NCBI GenBank assembly: GCA_025642065.1
Contig: JAODUP010001183.1
Coordinates: forward strand, 1 to 64,000
Reading direction: 5' to 3'
Origin: Paralvinella palmiformis
Lineage: Eukaryota > Annelida > Polychaeta > Terebellida > Alvinellidae
DNA: 64,000 bases
In this document: positions 45,246 to 57,585 of the stretch, piece by piece
How positions within the stretch are numbered: the stretch's first letter is position 1
Layout: each line of letters opens with the position of its first letter
Notes under the pieces: generated by a model
Seen by the model: the letters and a program-made list of their open reading frames with translations, nothing else
Database searches by the model: none
What the model was told of the DNA's origin: nothing
Position numbers and translations under genes: made by a program

Positions 45246-45963
45246 TTAAATTTCTCTTCAGGTAGTGTTGACTCTAAGCCCATGGGATACTTTCATGTTT
45301 TATCTCACGTGATCCTAGTTAGCGTTACCTTGATACTTGATGCGTTTGATGGTAGCTGTGTCTTTTCCTGCATGCTTGTAAAATCTGTATCCGTGTCCAA
45401 TCTCTTACCCATATTTAATCTGTAATTTTTCTTTGTTTGTTGTGTGCGTCTGATTTTATATCATCGCCCGTGGCTCATCGTGGTAAATGACAAAATCAGC
45501 TTATTTCATTGAGTATAATAGAAAACTGCATGATATTTTCGATTACTAGTCACACAACAAATATATATTGTTTTACAATTATGAAGTGAAATAAAATAAC
45601 ATTCGGGTAACATCCATTTATTACGGTTTAAGAATTATTAAGTAACCATCTGATTGTCTATTTCGGTGACTCAATGATTAATGGACTGTCGCAGCAAATA
45701 ATGAATAGCTTATTCAGGTATTCTAGGTTAATGATTGTTTGTCATCAGGCAACAAACGGGTGTGTCTTTGTATTCATATTGTCATGTCATCATTATTGAT
45801 GTAACATCTGCACTTGTAGTGGTTTTGGTCACCATGAAGTTCAGGTTAGGCTGGCATAATGCAAACAGAGTTTAGGATGGTTCCACCCATCCCAATCCAA
45901 TCAGCCAACCATCTCGTTTCTCTCACCATGATTCACCTGTTCAGTTTTTTTTCAAAAACATTC
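45246..45963. other. No clear feature
   Basis: 45770-45850 weakly matches 58600-58700 (GTGGTTTTGGTCACCAT), so block G may extend here. Otherwise unique. Confidence 0.4.
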
Positions 45964-45978
45964 TCAATACATTTTCTA
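45964..45978 (+). repeat. Left target-site duplication of SINE
   Basis: 15-base TCAATACATTTTCTA, identical to 46167-46181 on the other side of the SINE. Confidence 0.9.
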
Positions 45979-46166
45979 GGGCGCCTCCGTGGTCTAGCGG
46001 TAGCGTGCTGGACCACAGATCACTACCACCCGTGTTCGAATCCCGACCTGGGCATATCTGAAGGTTGTTTCGTCTTTCACTTCATCTCATTACATTTGGA
46101 GGTCGCTCGGCCCATTTAGCCTACCTTGTGCACAAAGTGGCCGTAAAACATCAATCATCATCATCA
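45979..46166 (+). mobile_element. tRNA-derived SINE family S, complete reference copy
   Basis: About 188 bases. Head GGGCGCCTCCGTGGTCTAGC, A box TGGTCTAGCGGTAG, B box GTGTTCGAATCCCGAC about 36 bases on. Then a tRNA-unrelated body (TTTGGAGGTCGCTCGGCC, CCCATTTAGCCTACC), 3' block GTGGCCGTAAAACATCA and a (TCA)n tail. A perfect 15-bp target-site duplication flanks it, which proves insertion by retrotransposition and marks it as young. Transcription would be by RNA polymerase III from the internal boxes, with mobilisation by an unidentified LINE. Confidence 0.95.
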
Positions 46167-46181
46167 TCAATACATTTTCTA
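46167..46181 (+). repeat. Right target-site duplication of SINE
   Basis: TCAATACATTTTCTA; the first bases overlap in sense with the TCA tail, so the exact edge may shift by a few bases. Confidence 0.88.
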
Positions 46182-47499
46182 CAATTCTGGCTCTAGCTGA
46201 CGTATGCCACCTTAAGACCGATAAAACCTTGAACTCTATCTCAATAAATAAATAAATTTATAAACAAATCAGTGATAACGACAATTCATATAAATGTTAT
46301 TTAATGTTATGTGCCGTGTAATAGAGGACATCAGTAGGAAAGCCTTTGAAGTGAAGTTATTTACTTCTTAAAAGTCCTTATATACATGGTTTTGTTACAG
46401 ATTAGATTAGCTCATTAACAGATCAGCATTTCTCTATTATTCAATATCAGTAATTGTGTTAAGTTAGAATAGAAGGTAGATAACGGAAAGGATGATAAGA
46501 ACAAGAGCAAAGTATCATTACAATTTAAATGTAATATTGAAAAGAAATATGAGGGAAAATTAAATAATACAATTTTAATAATTGTCTAGTTTACTTATTA
46601 GCTGACGCAGTTCAAAAGAAGCCACATATCAGGAAGACCCATTAAGGACATTTATAAAATAATCGCTGCCTTATGGCATTGGATGCCGCAGCAACCTAGG
46701 CATTATGAACCCTATGAGATTGTACGAAGCTACAGTTGACACAACTTTAAAATCAAGGATCATTGATACCAGCACAATACACTACAGCCAGGAAAAACAA
46801 GTTTAATTAATTACACACATGAGTGATGTGGTCAAATATGTTTGTGTTAGTTTGTGTATGTACTATAACAAAAATAATTCTAGGCAGAGAAGATAAATAA
46901 AATTACGTGAATGACCTTCAATGTGCCTATACAAGCCATGCTACATGATGATGTTTTTTCTCTCTCATATTTCCTAGTTATTTATATGCGATACTACTGA
47001 TGAATAGCCTACTGATATAACAATAAGTTAAAACTGTAAGTGACTATGACCGTATAATGGCACACTCAACATCAATGCTATAGCAACATTTATTTGAGCT
47101 AGTAGCCAAATTAGCTATCATCTAGAGGTAATTGGAAATTAATGCCATGGTACCTATATATATATATAGTCAGACAAACTGGTAGATAGATAGATACAGA
47201 CAGATAGACAGACAACCTTTTAAAGTTTATTTTCCTCCCTTCAAAGCCATTTCTCAGTGTTTACAGTATCTCGCTGAAATTCTCCACCTCAGAAGTCGAA
47301 TCTGATACATTCGAAAGCAAGTCTGGGGTTTTTCCCATACAAATAATATTTTCAATTTGTTTGCAAAGTCTTTCAAAACTAATCCGGTCCCAAGTAATGT
47401 TCCCTGTTTGTTTCTAAAGACATTGATTTATTATTTTATATATTGCATTTCCACGTAGGTTACAAAATGGTAAGTATTCATCTTGTTTTGTAACAACAA
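46182..47499. other. No recognisable feature
   Basis: AT-rich unique sequence. A short (GATA/GACA) run lies at 47182-47215. Confidence 0.5.
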
Positions 47500-48040
47500 C
47501 ATTTTTCAGTTCATATTCAGAAGTTGACCTATGTCATATTCAAATATCGACAATTGATATATTTCTCATATAATCGTTGCAGTATTAATTTGCGTCCATT
47601 GGATTCTCTTAGCAAGATCAATGTATCTATGCAGTGGTGGATTGTTATAATTGCATGTTTACTGCTGTATGGATGTATATTTCGCTTTTTGTTTATTTGT
47701 TTTCTTCCCTAATTGTGTGATCGTTTATTTGGATTTGAACAATATTTAAACGTTTATGTTATTTGGCTATATGTGTCTTAGTATAAGAAAATACGGTTGT
47801 GTAAGTGCCAGTTTATCTGAATATGTTATTCATGGAAGTCAACCAGACGCCTGTTTATTTGCTTATGTCTTTCATCGGGTATAACAGCAAGACAATCGGG
47901 TGCCCTCTCTCTCGATAGGACTGTTAAGAGCGTTGCACATGGTGTCAACCAATATTGTTTTGATCCCATAAATTGCTCAAAAACGTTTAGCGAAAATGTT
48001 CCCACGTACACTATCGTGGATTGCTGAACGCATTAAATGA
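47500..48040 (+). repeat. Diverged duplicated block E, copy 2
   Basis: Matches 39480-40240. It includes one copy of the unit that is doubled in copy 1. An open frame on minus (47826-48011) is not conserved in copy 1. Confidence 0.65.
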
Positions 48041-48480
48041 CACTACATATACTCTCTGAATAGTTTTTACCCCTAGATCGTCAGCCTGTGATAAGGGACA
48101 CCACTAGCGCCCCTAGTAGGAAGCGTGGGAGGAAACTTGCTTTGAAAATAAGCGTACATAGATCTACTTGGATAAAGACTGTGACAGTCAGTGGATATTA
48201 TAATATAATATATTATAATAAGAAAAATACACATTTTTAATGCTGTAATGCAAGTATTGGAATAAGATATTAATTATCTGATGACACTTCGAGATGTGCG
48301 TGTATTTTCTAGGCCGATTAAAAGTTCAATATATTTCACTATATCACTTGTTTATTATATATGCCACACAAATAAATCTGTTGCTTTTTATACTTTAGTA
48401 GAATACCACCTATACATAGAGTTTGAAATTAACATTTAGTTCTAAGTTACATAACTGCTATATGTAGTAGTTGTTTTTGG
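48041..48480. other. No recognisable feature
   Basis: AT-rich unique sequence. Confidence 0.5.
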
Positions 48481-48489
48481 TGGAATAAT

Positions 48490-49350
48490 ATTTAATAATA
48501 AATAATAATATTAAAAATTTATATAGCGTCATATATAACCTGTAAAAAGGTTACTCTAAGGCGCTTGACAATAAATAATTCTATGGATGTAACAGATTTA
48601 CATCTTTAAAAATACATCATTCTTTCCAGCCAAATACACAATATATTTAGCTAGGAAAAGCTGGAAAAAAAAGATTAGTTTTATCTTCTTTTTGTAGGTA
48701 TCAAGGGTCTTGCACTTTCTGATGGTTACTGGAAGATTATTCCATAAGGTTGCAGCAAACATCTATTACCGTATGTCACTCCACGTGTTGTTGGTACGGC
48801 TAAGAATGCTCCAGACTCAGACCGTAGAGACCTTGTCGGCTGATACGGAACGACAAGTTCCTCTAAGTACTGAGGGGCAGTCCCTTGAAGTGCCTTAAAA
48901 GTGTACATCAAAATTTTGTACTGCGACCTATATGTAACCGGAAGCCAATGCAGGGAGTTCAAGACTGGTGTTATATGTTCTGTTTTATGAGTGCGAGTGA
49001 CTAACCTGGCAGAAGAATTCTGAATTTTCTGTAGCCGTGTCATCAGTTTGCTTGGAAGACCATACAGGAGAGAGTTGCCATAATCTAGCCGAGATGTTAT
49101 CAGGGCGTGTGCCAGTGTTTTGCAAGCATCCAATGTGATGTACCGCCTGATATGACCAATATTACGAATTTGGTAATAACAGGCTTTCGATATTGCATTT
49201 GGTTGTCTCTCCATGGTCAGGGATGTATTCCTAAGTTCTTCACTGACGATGCTAAAGAAAAAGTATTATTACCTACCCGAAGCCGTAATTCCTCATTTAT
49301 CCTAATCTGAAGTTTTGGGTTAAATATAATGAGCCCTGTCTTTTACTCGT
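48490..49350 (-). pseudogene. CR1/L2-type LINE, 5'-truncated, reverse-transcriptase C-terminus and 3' end
   Basis: Minus strand. The frame begins around 49340 (TGLIIFNPKLQ, SVKNLGI) with a frame change near 49215, then an intact 162-codon frame from 49214 to 48726. That frame has CYYQIRNIGHIRRYIT, ALITSRLDYGNSLLYGL, KIQNSSARLVTRT, LHWLPVTYRSQYKIL and AFKALQGTAPQYLEEL, the usual order of the LINE reverse-transcriptase C-terminal region. The 3' end near 48490-48570 has the AAGCGCC...GCTATATAAAT layout and an AT-rich trinucleotide tail. The catalytic core is absent through 5' truncation. It is the least decayed LINE piece in the window. Confidence 0.9.
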
Positions 49351-49401
49351 TTAACAATTAGCATATATTGAATGACATTTATAATTATTATTGTTATATA
49401 T

Positions 49402-49506
<105 letters not shown>

Positions 49507-49509
49507 TGG

Positions 49510-50605
49510 TCTTTAGTAAGTTATCGACTATAATTGTGTATGTTGATTGTGTTTTGGGTTTATTTATCTGATCTGATTGGAATGATCTCGTGTAAAATTA
49601 CGCCCATGGGCTATTCAGTTGTTACTTATTCATCGATAATTCACATTTAACCGAAATTAGTCGAAGGGATATGATATTCAATTTCATAATAAAGAAGTGA
49701 CATTTGTTTTAATGTAGGCAATATGAAGATATAATGATCAATGAAAAAAATTCGGATCACAGCTTTTTATCACAAAAAATAAGAATGATAGTAGGTTCAA
49801 CAATAAAGGGTCATTTGACGTGGTGCCTGTCTTGGTACAAATCGGCAAATCATCCCATGAAAATACCACGTAATGTTATAACATTTAGATATAGTTCATT
49901 TTATAATTGCAAGACTCGTTTATTTTATAATTGGAAGACTCACATATATATATACACATATATACATTACAATTACCAAATACCATGTTGAGAGCAGGAG
50001 ACGGGCGAAGTCAATATATGAGTCATATAAATCACATTCCCGGAGCTTTAGCCAAGTAACGGTAATACAAAAATGTGTGTGTGTATATATATATATGATT
50101 TTCTGATAATCAATGCTTCAAGTCTTCAGGGAGGAGATGACATTTCGCTTTTCTGCAGTACATCGGGCAGTTGAGCAGATAATATACCGGGTTATGTATG
50201 TGTTGGCATTAGGGGAAGTGTTAGGGACAAAGGACGGGTGATGTTTCGTGTGTATGACTAGAAATGTACTCATCTGAGTTAGATGTCGGACAGCCTATTG
50301 TTAAGGAAGTGATGTTCGGATTCCGTGGTGACCTGAAACAAATCCTTGCTCTGTTTAGGTCGATTACAGTTGACTAAAGATGAATTGGTTGAATGTACTA
50401 GTTCAACATGTTCGGCCCGACTTCTAGACCCGTGGCTTCATTCCCTAGTTTGTTAGCCGGGTCATTTTCCTCAAAGGGTACGTGGCTTGGAACCCACTGG
50501 AAGATTAATGGGATTTTACGCTGTGAGAGGGTTATAATAATTATAATAATTACAAAAACCCTATTGCTCCAATATTTTCAAAAAGAATCGAGTTCAGTGG
50601 TGCAC
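49510..50605. other. No recognisable feature
   Basis: Unique sequence with a small TA run at 50085-50096. Confidence 0.5.
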
Positions 50606-50609
50606 CTAG

Positions 50610-51410
50610 TATAAGGGCCATCTCATAGTCCGGGTACAATGCAAAGTTTATCAGGAAAGAAACTACGGTATTTGGTGACTTAACATGATTAGAGAGTGAA
50701 TTACAAAGACTACGGACAGCAACTCAAAAAGCACGAGTCTCAGTTTTAATCCTGGAAACAGACAACAAGTGAAAACCAGATGAACGGAGCTCTTTGGGTT
50801 TGGGTGCTAAAACAAAAGAAAGAAAATTGATGCGAAGGTTCTCCAGAAGAAAGAGTGTTATAGCAATAGCAGAGTTTTAAAATGATACGAGATTGAACAG
50901 GGAGCCAGTGAAGATATTTCAGAAGTGGGACAGAATGGAAATAAACCCCCAGAAGATAACCCGAACTAAGCTGTTTTGAACACAGCGAAGTTTTAGAATA
51001 TTCTTAGATGAGATGTTACACAGTAGAGAGTTACAGTAATCAAGCCTACTAGTAATGAATGCTGTAGCAATGGTTTTGGTGACTGAAAGAGAGATATAGC
51101 GACGAATAGGCAAAGTCCACGAATTTAATAGAAGCAGCAGCAGCAGAAACATGCCAGAAAAATATGTTTTCTGAAATTAAAATCGCTATCAAATGTAGCT
51201 CTAAGATTCAGTACATTTTCTGATGGTGTATTGTTATGATTAATGGTGGGCGGAGAGAAGAATGTACCCATAATGATGACATCTATTTGTTTGCATTGAA
51301 CCTAAGTCTATTGTTTGTTATCCAGCCATAGATATCGCTGAGATGGTCATCTAGCTTTTTAAGGGAAATGTCAGTGTCTGTTACGTATAATTTGGTGTCA
51401 CCTGGATATC
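50610..51410 (-). pseudogene. CR1/L2-type LINE relic, reverse-transcriptase C-terminal half
   Basis: Minus strand. GDTKLYVTDTD (51390, a damaged YADDTQLY block), LDDHLSDIYGWITNNRLRF (51310-51370), RRYISLSVTKTIATAFITSR (51040-51100) with LDYCNSLLCNISSKN. After a frame break come RSSGFHLLSVSR and SLCNSLSNHVKSPN toward 50650. Stops and frameshifts are present. It abuts the 3' edge of the I-type element at about 51405, which probably inserted into it or truncated it. Confidence 0.8.
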
Positions 51411-53640
51411 AATTTCTGTGATGATTTCCGGATAGGTTTGAAAATTGGCTGTGGAGATGATAGTTAGTGTTCCCATAGAGTCCAAGAACGTTATCACTTT
51501 CATGGAAAGGTTGGCGCGATATCCATATCAGTGCAACTTTGACTGCATGCAGCTCAGCTAATATGATCAGGGTGTCGTCTGGGATTCTTTCTACTATGTG
51601 GGAGTCTGTATAATTACTTGAATAGGTATTTCTAGCCATGGGGCAGGTTACTTAGATGTTGGAAGTGTGATTGGTGGTATGCGAATTTCCCTTTGGAGAG
51701 AAGTGGCCTCGATTAACCATGAGACTATGTTATAGATTCTGGAATCTATTGTTTTTGTACTCGGTGTTAAATGTCCGTCTGAATCGTTTTGGAAACTATT
51801 CTCAGCAGATATCTGACTGTTTCCTTTTTTATGAAAAGACGAAAGTGAATGATTTCTGATTCTCTTTATATCAAGATGGAGCTTGCTTTATTGGGAAGGC
51901 CTAAAATATAGCATAGTGGGATACTTTGGTTTCTTTCTAATGACAGGAGGGCTGAGTCTTTGGGCAGTAGAAGGGTTGGAGCAGCGTATGTGATAACAGA
52001 CTAAAAAAAAAACGTGTACAGAGTCATGAGCATCTTCGTGTTGACGCATATCTTGTTGACACAGATTCGTGATGCCCCTGATTATGTTGAATCTGGAGTC
52101 TAGTTGTATTTTAGATTTTGCTACATGGCTAGTGGATGTGAGTCGATTGTTTATAGTGATTCAAAGATATTAATAATCGTGGATCAGTTATAGATATTGT
52201 AGGCCGAGATAACATCTCTGCTGACCTTGTCTAGATATAGTGAAGGCCATGTTCATGGTTTTAGCTGGGGATAAGTATAAGCCATAACTGGTGGCTGCTT
52301 TATCTACCCATTTAGAGCTTTTTAGAATTTGTGTCCTGTATAAGACAGGATGCGTACTGATGGGGGTAGAGTGACTTTGAGAAGAAGGCGACAAGACCAT
52401 TGAAGATGGTGGATGAGATTGTTGAACCCTTAGGACATCCAGTGGTGTGGTTTCGGCTTTTTAAGAAATCTTCTATTTATCTAATGATCCTGTCAGATAT
52501 GTCATGATAGATAATGGAGTCCAGCAAGGAAAGATGAACTACGTGCTCAAATACCATGTCCAAATCCATGAAGGTGACAAATACTGGTATGGTCCTTTTA
52601 GTGGGTTTTTTCTAGCTGTGATCTTGGTTACTAAGTGAACGATATCGTCGCAATGCATCTGTCTTTGATGAATCCGGAGAAAGATTTGGTCTTATTTGTT
52701 TTCATAGAGGTCTTGCTAAAATCTTTTCCTCCATACATTTTGAGAGGGTGGACAATAATGAGATACAGTAGTAGCATTTTCCTCCAGGTACAGCAACCGA
52801 GATGACTATAGCAGTCTTTAACTCTTCTGTTAGTTCTCATTTGTTCAGGATTGGTTGAACAAATTAGTATTCTTTTCCCAAAGGAACGTGGTACATTGGT
52901 GTAGAAAGTGTAAGTAAACCTTCAGATCCAGGAACAGTCTTTCTATGTCTTCTATATACGGTATCCAGAAAGTGGACCTGAAAAAAATCAGTTTGTGTCT
53001 GTATATTTCTGTTTTGCTGCTAAGGTGGATTATTTTAGAGGTAGTTGTTGTTTGAGGGTTGTTACGATGTCTTTGGTTAGAGGTGTCTGATCTGGTGTTC
53101 AGGATTAACATTTTTGGATTTTGGAGTAGACCTTTTTATCTGTTTAATCTCTCGCCCGAAGATTTGTGCTGATTTCGGCTATGGAGAAAGGATCAAGGAG
53201 ATTGGGTGGTCATAGGTTTTGAGACGGAGACTGGTCCCGTTGCTGCCATGTTTATATCCCGAAGTAGTAATTGGAGGCGATGCTCAAGGGACGAATTGAT
53301 GTCCGGGTCTGTATACGGACTGTTTCTTAATTTCTCAGCAAAGAGATCGCTATTTGTTTTCACTGTGAACCATCGTAGTGGTATATAGATCCCTGGTGCC
53401 GTCTGGAATGAGCTGATTATATCAATGCTATTGGCTATGCATTCCGAGGTGAGACTTTCATTTTGGTGACAATGTGTAGGTGTGAATAGTTGTAAATGAC
53501 TAACGTTAACATATTGCTCGAGGTTTATATACACAATTTCAGTAGGGAGCGACGCACTTAAGCCATTAGATCTTTTAAACAAAGGAGGTGTGATATTTAA
53601 TATCGTTGTTCTACTTGTCAAATTAGGTAACTAGTTGCTT
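51400..53640 (-). pseudogene. I-type LINE relic with RNase H domain
   Basis: Minus strand, 5' to 3'. Linker after the endonuclease at 53621-53193 (RWFTVKTNSDLFAEKLRN). Reverse-transcriptase fingers at 52840-52631 (SGFIKDRCIATIS). Motif A FVTFMDLDMVFE and motif B GCPKGSTISSTIFN at about 52585-52395. Thumb at 52400-52188 (SKWVDKAATSYGLYLSPAKT). RNase H segment at 51639-51409 (DTLIILAELHAVKVALIW). A LINE reverse transcriptase followed by RNase H points to the I superfamily. Both catalytic motif A and the YADD segment are damaged or missing; in-frame stops and frame changes show it is dead. Confidence 0.75.
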
Positions 53641-53989
53641 ATAAAACATGCCAATTATAATCGAATGGAATCAATATGGTTATATAGGTTTAAAACATCC
53701 GGCTTTTTCATTGAAATTGCTTTGCTAATAATAAGAAAATAAAGCCTTTCAAAGATTCAGGACACTAAATAACCACTAAGACTTTCTGTCTAGTGTAAGC
53801 AGTGATGACACCATATTTATAGTGTTCTAAATATGTATTTTGTTGATGTATTTTAGAATGTTTATTTATTATTCTTGAAGACGTATTGTTTGTTCTAGAA
53901 AACGGCATCACTGGAGTTACACCCTTTTGTCTGATTCTAATTGTGTGCTTGTGTGTGTCTGTGTGAATGTTAAAGCCACTATAACATGT
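53641..53989. other. No recognisable feature
   Basis: Spacer between the minus I-type relic and the plus LINE relic. It may hold their 5' ends. Confidence 0.4.
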
Positions 53990-56180
53990 AGTGACCCACA
54001 CGTTCTTCTTGCTCTAATATATCGTCTTCACCCCGCAAAAAGAAGAAATATTCTGTCAACAGTAATGATTTCTTTGAGACGCTTGCTGTGTTACTTGACC
54101 CATTAACTGGTCAGTGTGGTCATCTTCTAGTACCCTGTTCCTTGCCCCATTAACTGATTAGTGTGGATATACATTGGGAAAAACCAAGAAAATTGGATAC
54201 AATAACGCTTATGCAGTTCCTTGATTCATCTCATTTAACCCAGCATTTCAATGAAATCACCCACATACTTGATCATACTATTGATCTTGTCATGACACTA
54301 GTTGATGACAATATAATAGATTAGGTCTCAGTATCCTCTCTCGGACAATACCATACAGGAAATATCTAAATATTAACCTGGTATCTTACAGTGATTATTT
54401 TAACAGCCCGAACTAATCCGCTAATCATCGGATGATCTGCATGAATAATGTGACCTCTAGGATTCAACAATATCACAGTCCATTGATGAACATGTTCTAA
54501 TCACAACACAAACATGTATGACGTGCATAAAGTTATGTGGTACACAAAGGACACCCAATCAGCAAAGTAATACCAGGGATACTGTGATCACGTGCGGATG
54601 AGAACTAAAATCATTGTTTACAATAAGATGCATCTTTGGATGTTCGTGAGTTGTTGGCCACATCACCGTCTGTTTATTAAACAAATAAGATCAATGCCGA
54701 TAAAGGAAATCAAAAGGCTATGTTTAATGTGATAAATAGCTTCATTGACAGGAAGCAGGCTATTTTTCTTGAACCATTTAATCTAATGAAGAGATGGCGG
54801 AATGTTTCAATAGGTAACTTCAACAGAGGTTCCAAATAATAAGGAAAGATGTTGAGGCACCTGAAATAAGTAAAGAGGCCCAAACATAAGATTTAAATAA
54901 CACATGGACAGTTTTACAACACTCTCTGACAGACATAATCAAGCTTATTAGGAAATGCTTTCTGTATCTAATTTGTCCCTCATCTCGACGTTAATTGAAA
55001 GAGCTATCGCTGCTGATTTAAATCGTTATGTTCATGACCATGAGCTGGGCGAGCCTCTTCAGCTGGCCTATCTTCTCTTTTATAGTATAACAGTACTGAA
55101 ACTGATCTTATACGTGCTGCTTTTGACACCGTGGACAATAACATCCTTCTACGAAGTTTGGAACAGGTTTGGAATTAAGTGGCTTGTGCTAAACTGGCTT
55201 CGTTCCTATCTATTTGAGAGGAAATAGTATGTATTACTAGGTCAAGCCACCTCATATGCAATCGGTCTCATTTTCGGCATTTCACTGGGGTCAGTTCTTG
55301 GAACCCTGCTCTGTGTCCTCTACATATTCCCTCTTGCCAGTATAGCACACCGTCATGCATTAATGCCTATGATACACATCTCTATATGACATTGGAGATA
55401 ACAAATGAAACAAGCAGAATGGAATCATTTGAACAATTGAAAACATTATCTGAAATTACATCATAGCTTGGGAGGATCCTCTATCCAATCAGAGATAATG
55501 TGCTCATTCTAGCATTACTCCGCTATCTCAACGCCGTTAAAGACAATGCTGTGCATGTTTTTCTCCACCAATATCATCGACCCAATTTGTCAAGAATCTC
55601 GGGGTAATCTTTCGCCAAACATTGGATATGATGTATATCATCAGTTATCCAACTACGGGGCATTATATTTTTGAAACGCCATTTATCGGTTGATACCCTC
55701 AAGACTGTGGTATTGTGATTCATTCCAGTAAGGAAAGATTATGGCAAAACTTTCTGATAGGAATACCAGTCAGATGTGTTATCGAACTGCAACGCATCCA
55801 TAATTGTACTGCACGTATCTGGAAACAAATCCAGCAAGAACGATTACATGCATCCTATATATAAACATCTCCATTAGTTAGTAATGGAACAACATATTGT
55901 ATTCAAGATACAAGTGATCGCAGGCAAAATAGTGTATAGCTTAACCCCAACTTATATATGTGAACTAGGACAGTTGAAACAGTCTGGTTGTCTACTTAGG
56001 TAAGATAATCTGTCATTACTGAATATCCAAATGTCCAGAATCAAATGGTATGGATATGCTGCTTTTATTGTAGCTGGACCAAATGCATGGAATCATTTCA
56101 AAAATACATATGATCTGATTCGACTAAAGGACCTTTCAAATCTAAATTAAAACCTGTCGACTTGATGCCATCTACTAATA
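53990..56180 (+). pseudogene. CR1/L2-type LINE relic, endonuclease to reverse transcriptase
   Basis: Plus strand with frequent frame changes. Endonuclease: LLALIYRLHPAKR (54010), LTQHFNEITHILDHTIDLV (54235-54290), VSVSSLGQYHTG. Reverse transcriptase: VSNLSLISTLIERAIAADLN (54960-55020), RYVHDHELGEPLQLAY, AAFDTVDNNIL (55110, motif A), WLRSYLFERK (55195), SLGSVLGTLLCVLYIFPL (55290, motif B). C-terminal block ELQRIHNCTARIW (55788). It ends near 56165 beside a TA array. The family is distinct from the 17-kb element. Inactive. Confidence 0.8.
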
Positions 56181-56195
56181 ATGTTGATTATTATG

Positions 56196-56290
<95 letters not shown>

Positions 56291-56309
56291 ATATATATAT
56301 ATATATATA
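56196..56309. repeat. (TA)n/(CA)n compound microsatellite
   Basis: TA, CACA, TA (to 56282), GTGT, TA. Confidence 0.96.
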
Positions 56310-56584
56310 AACACACCCTACCAAACGTCTATTCCCATCAGACTTTATAATGTATATATGTATTAGAATGTCATGTATTAATTCCTGTAATATAACTATA
56401 ATAATCTATTTGAAATTCAACATAACTAGTTGGAAATCATTTGAAAACACCTCATGTAACAACTTCTTCAATGATGAACTCAAATTTAATAATTAGAAGG
56501 GTAACCACGTGATCGGTTAACATGTCTAACTCGTCTGGATATGGAGCTGAACAGCCTGTGCAGATAATTTGGCGAGATATAATG

Positions 56585-57415
56585 CTATGCTCTAAACAGG
56601 CACTGTATCAGTTCTAATTTGTTTGAAGGATGAACTCTCATGACCCTATTTTGGAATATAACCCAGACCTTTTCGATCACGCTTAGGTTAGGTGACTGAG
56701 CTGGCCACTGGATCATCTGGACATCATGTTCATCTAACCAGGTGTGTATATTACGCGCTATATTCACTGGTGCATTGTTGTGTTGAAATGTAAATGGGAA
56801 CATGACATCCCCAAACGTATTTTCAAAATGAATACGGAAGATTATGATCCAGAGTTTAATATAGTCATCACTTTTCACACAGTACCATCCAAAATGACTA
56901 GTTCACTAACTCCATAGTAAGAAATATATCCCCATACTATTGCAGAAACAGAATGTCTCCTGGTAAATTCTGCAATGTTTTTTGGTTCCATTGCTGTCCT
57001 ATTTTGCGCCATGCCCTCATTCATCCACAATTAAAGCCAATATTGAATCTCGAATCACACGAAAAGACTGTTCTGAACCAGTTATTTTCTTTGTTCCATT
57101 GTGTGACTCTGGATACCACCGGATTCTAGCACTGGGGACTGTACTGATACCCACTATGAATCCGTCTCCTGGCAGTTGATAGCGAAACCACTTTGTCTAT
57201 CCTGTCATTTCACTTGCAGTTGATAGTTCTGAAAGACAGGAATCGTTGTTGCTACCCAACACCTTTCAGCAGCCTGTCTTCCTGGAGTGGTTTTTTGGGG
57301 CGTCCAGATATAATTCTTCTGGCACAACTGCCAGTCCGAATATGGTGTTTTTGGTTTCATGTTAATGAAACTATTGCCATTTGTACTGATAACAAATTAC
57401 GATTGGTAAATATTT
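56585..57415 (-). pseudogene. Tc1-type transposase relic
   Basis: Minus strand. An N-terminal piece with PQKTTPGRQAAER (57290, like the GRPRKTTPxED linker) is followed, across frame changes, by RRHSVSAIVWGYISYYGVSE (56965-56905) and LVILDGTV. An open frame at 56878-56585 then reads FQHNNAPVNIARNIHTWLDE and WPAQSPNLSVIEKVW. The catalytic triad of the Tc1 group is D, D and E. The E of IEKVW is present, but the second D, normally HDNAP, is N here, so it would be inactive even without the frameshifts. Terminal inverted repeats were not found by eye. Confidence 0.85.
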
Positions 57416-57468
57416 GTGGTATGGTTCTTTAGTTTTGGTGCTTTATTAAGTATGCGTTGTCATTGTCA

Positions 57469-57469
<1 letters not shown>

Positions 57470-57544
<75 letters not shown>

Positions 57545-57585
57545 TTCTCTCTCTCTCTTGTGTGTGTGTGCTGTGTGTGTGTATG
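57470..57585. repeat. (TA)n-(CT)n-(GT)n compound microsatellite
   Basis: TA to 57541, CT units, GT units with breaks. Confidence 0.97.

Noticed and set aside
45979..46052. tRNA gene at the SINE head
   Set aside because: The tRNA-like part runs directly into the SINE body with a TCA tail and target-site duplications.
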